64,000 nucleotides of DNA from Dyadobacter bucti (GTDB lineage: Bacteria > Bacteroidota > Bacteroidia > Cytophagales > Spirosomataceae), in NCBI RefSeq assembly GCF_005869225.1, contig NZ_SWFP01000003.1:62001-126000 (forward strand), written 5' to 3'. The notes under the pieces were generated by a model that worked only from the letters and a program-made list of their open reading frames with translations, ran no database searches and had not been told where the DNA came from. Shown here piece by piece: positions 63,458 to 64,000 of this stretch. The stretch's first letter is position 1. Each line of letters opens with the position of its first letter. The translations under genes were made by a program, and so were the position numbers.

Positions 63458-63494
63458 CAAATAATGTTATCTCACTCGTAAAGAAAGAAAAACC

Positions 63495-63509
63495 GGCCAC
63501 AGCGTGGCC
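63495..63509 (+). other. Short hairpin before the SDR gene
   Basis: GGCCAC (63495-63500) pairs with GTGGCC (63504-63509), loop AGC, inside the gap between the glutamine-synthetase-like gene and the next SDR. It has no T run, so its role is unclear. Confidence 0.4.
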
Positions 63510-63536
63510 ACCCATTATTAACTAAAACATATCCCA

Positions 63537-64000
63537 ATGCGCTTAGAAAATAAAGTAGCCCTCATTACAGGTGGAAGTGGTGGAATCGGACGGGAAACCG
63601 CCTTGTTATTTGCCAAAGAAGGAGCCAGAATTGTTGTTACCGACGTAAACGATGCAGCCGGTCAGGAAACGGCTGATGAAATTAAAAGCAATGGGGGAGA
63701 AGCCTTTTTCCTTCATTCCGATGTCTCGAAAGCGGCTGACTGTGAAGCGGCAGTTGCATTTGCAGAAGAGAAATTCGGGAAACTGAATATCATTTTCAAT
63801 AATGCGGGTATTATGCATAGCGACGATGATAACGCCATGACGACGGAGGAGTCTATCTGGGACCTGACGATGAATATCAATGCCAAAGGCGTTTTTCTGG
63901 GTTGCAAATATGGTATTCCGGCTTTGCAAAGAGCAGGTGGCGGCTCTATTATCAATACGGCATCCTTTGTAGCAATTCTTGGTGCGGCAACTCCGCAGGT
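63537..64000 (+). CDS. Short-chain dehydrogenase, N-terminal part (cut by window edge)
   Basis: The first 154 residues of an SDR running off the right edge. Cofactor motif TGGSGGIGRETALLF, Asp at the end of strand 2 (VTDVND, NAD likely), NNAGIM, and the Ser of the active site in INTASFVAI are visible. Tyr and Lys lie beyond the edge. It probably works with the glutamine-synthetase-like enzyme upstream. Confidence 0.88.
   Translation, partial: MRLENKVALITGGSGGIGRETALLFAKEGARIVVTDVNDAAGQETADEIKSNGGEAFFLHSDVSKAADCEAAVAFAEEKFGKLNIIFNNAGIMHSDDDNAMTTEESIWDLTMNINAKGVFLGCKYGIPALQRAGGGSIINTASFVAILGAATPQ

Noticed and set aside
1-64000. tRNA, rRNA, CRISPR array, prophage or insertion sequence
   Set aside because: No cloverleaf-sized intergenic segment, rRNA core, repeat-spacer array, integrase or transposase was found on reading all gaps and ORFs; a covariance-model scan could still find a small RNA.

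Overview
The window looks like a chromosome segment of a Bacteroidota bacterium of the order Cytophagales, most like Dyadobacter or a close relative. This is inferred from gene content, not from a database search. Supporting signs are a mid-range GC content, starts without Shine-Dalgarno sequences, several promoters of the Bacteroidota type (TTTG, about 19 bases, then TAnnTTTG), HmuY heme lipoproteins, a DUF6600 protein, a eukaryote-like isoleucyl-tRNA synthetase, PVC-type heme-binding dehydrogenases and DUF6934/DUF6984 families. No rRNA, tRNA, CRISPR array, phage or complete insertion sequence was seen.

Layout. 0-5 kb: the end of a prolyl oligopeptidase, then L-rhamnose catabolism (fused rhamnulose-phosphate aldolase/dehydrogenase, rhamnose isomerase) facing a GntR regulator with a sugar-sensing domain. 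5-10.4 kb: a DUF6600 exported protein, the ribosome-rescue factor ArfB, an MFS carrier, two proteins of unknown function and the relic of a DUF433/DUF5615 toxin-antitoxin pair. 10.4-16 kb: a 1141-residue lipoprotein with propeller, HEAT repeats and cytochrome c, then Uma2 and DUF763 proteins. 16-22 kb: a CNNM/CorC protein, a sugar-activation cluster (glucuronokinase-like GHMP kinase, GalU, SDR), YceI and a LolA-like protein. 21.7-27.4 kb: atpA-atpG of ATP synthase, standing alone, and divergently an FKBP isomerase with the tail-specific protease Prc. 27.5-30.5 kb: an AT-rich accessory stretch with an Xre regulator, two dyad operators, an unknown lipoprotein and a lipoprotein joining a SurA-like region to a DsbA-like thioredoxin fold. 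30.7-37.2 kb: a tripartite RND efflux operon with a well-formed promoter. 37.6-45.9 kb: a GNAT-SRPBCC fusion, a DUF1801/YdeI protein, a heme-uptake operon (TonB receptor and two HmuY lipoproteins) behind a large palindrome, and small stress-type genes. 46-57 kb: a JmjC-like oxygenase, uvrB, a MazF-type toxin-antitoxin pair, a nucleotidase facing a DeoR regulator, and an operon of ileS, DUF6934, a 54-residue protein and an SDR. 57-64 kb: carbonic anhydrase, a PepSY membrane protein, a polytopic membrane protein, a bile-acid-type symporter with DUF4230, a glutamine-synthetase-like enzyme and the start of another SDR.

Most genes are ordinary housekeeping or nutrient-handling genes. The least explained parts are the Xre/lipoprotein/DsbA block with its repeated 6-3-6 dyads, the DUF6934 plus 54-residue pair tied to ileS by a one-base overlap, the glucuronokinase-like/GalU pair, and a recurring pattern of strong hairpins between genes of one operon (rhaD/rhaI, atpA/atpG, RND pump/outer membrane factor, hmuY/hmuY2). 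The hairpins may set unequal expression within operons.
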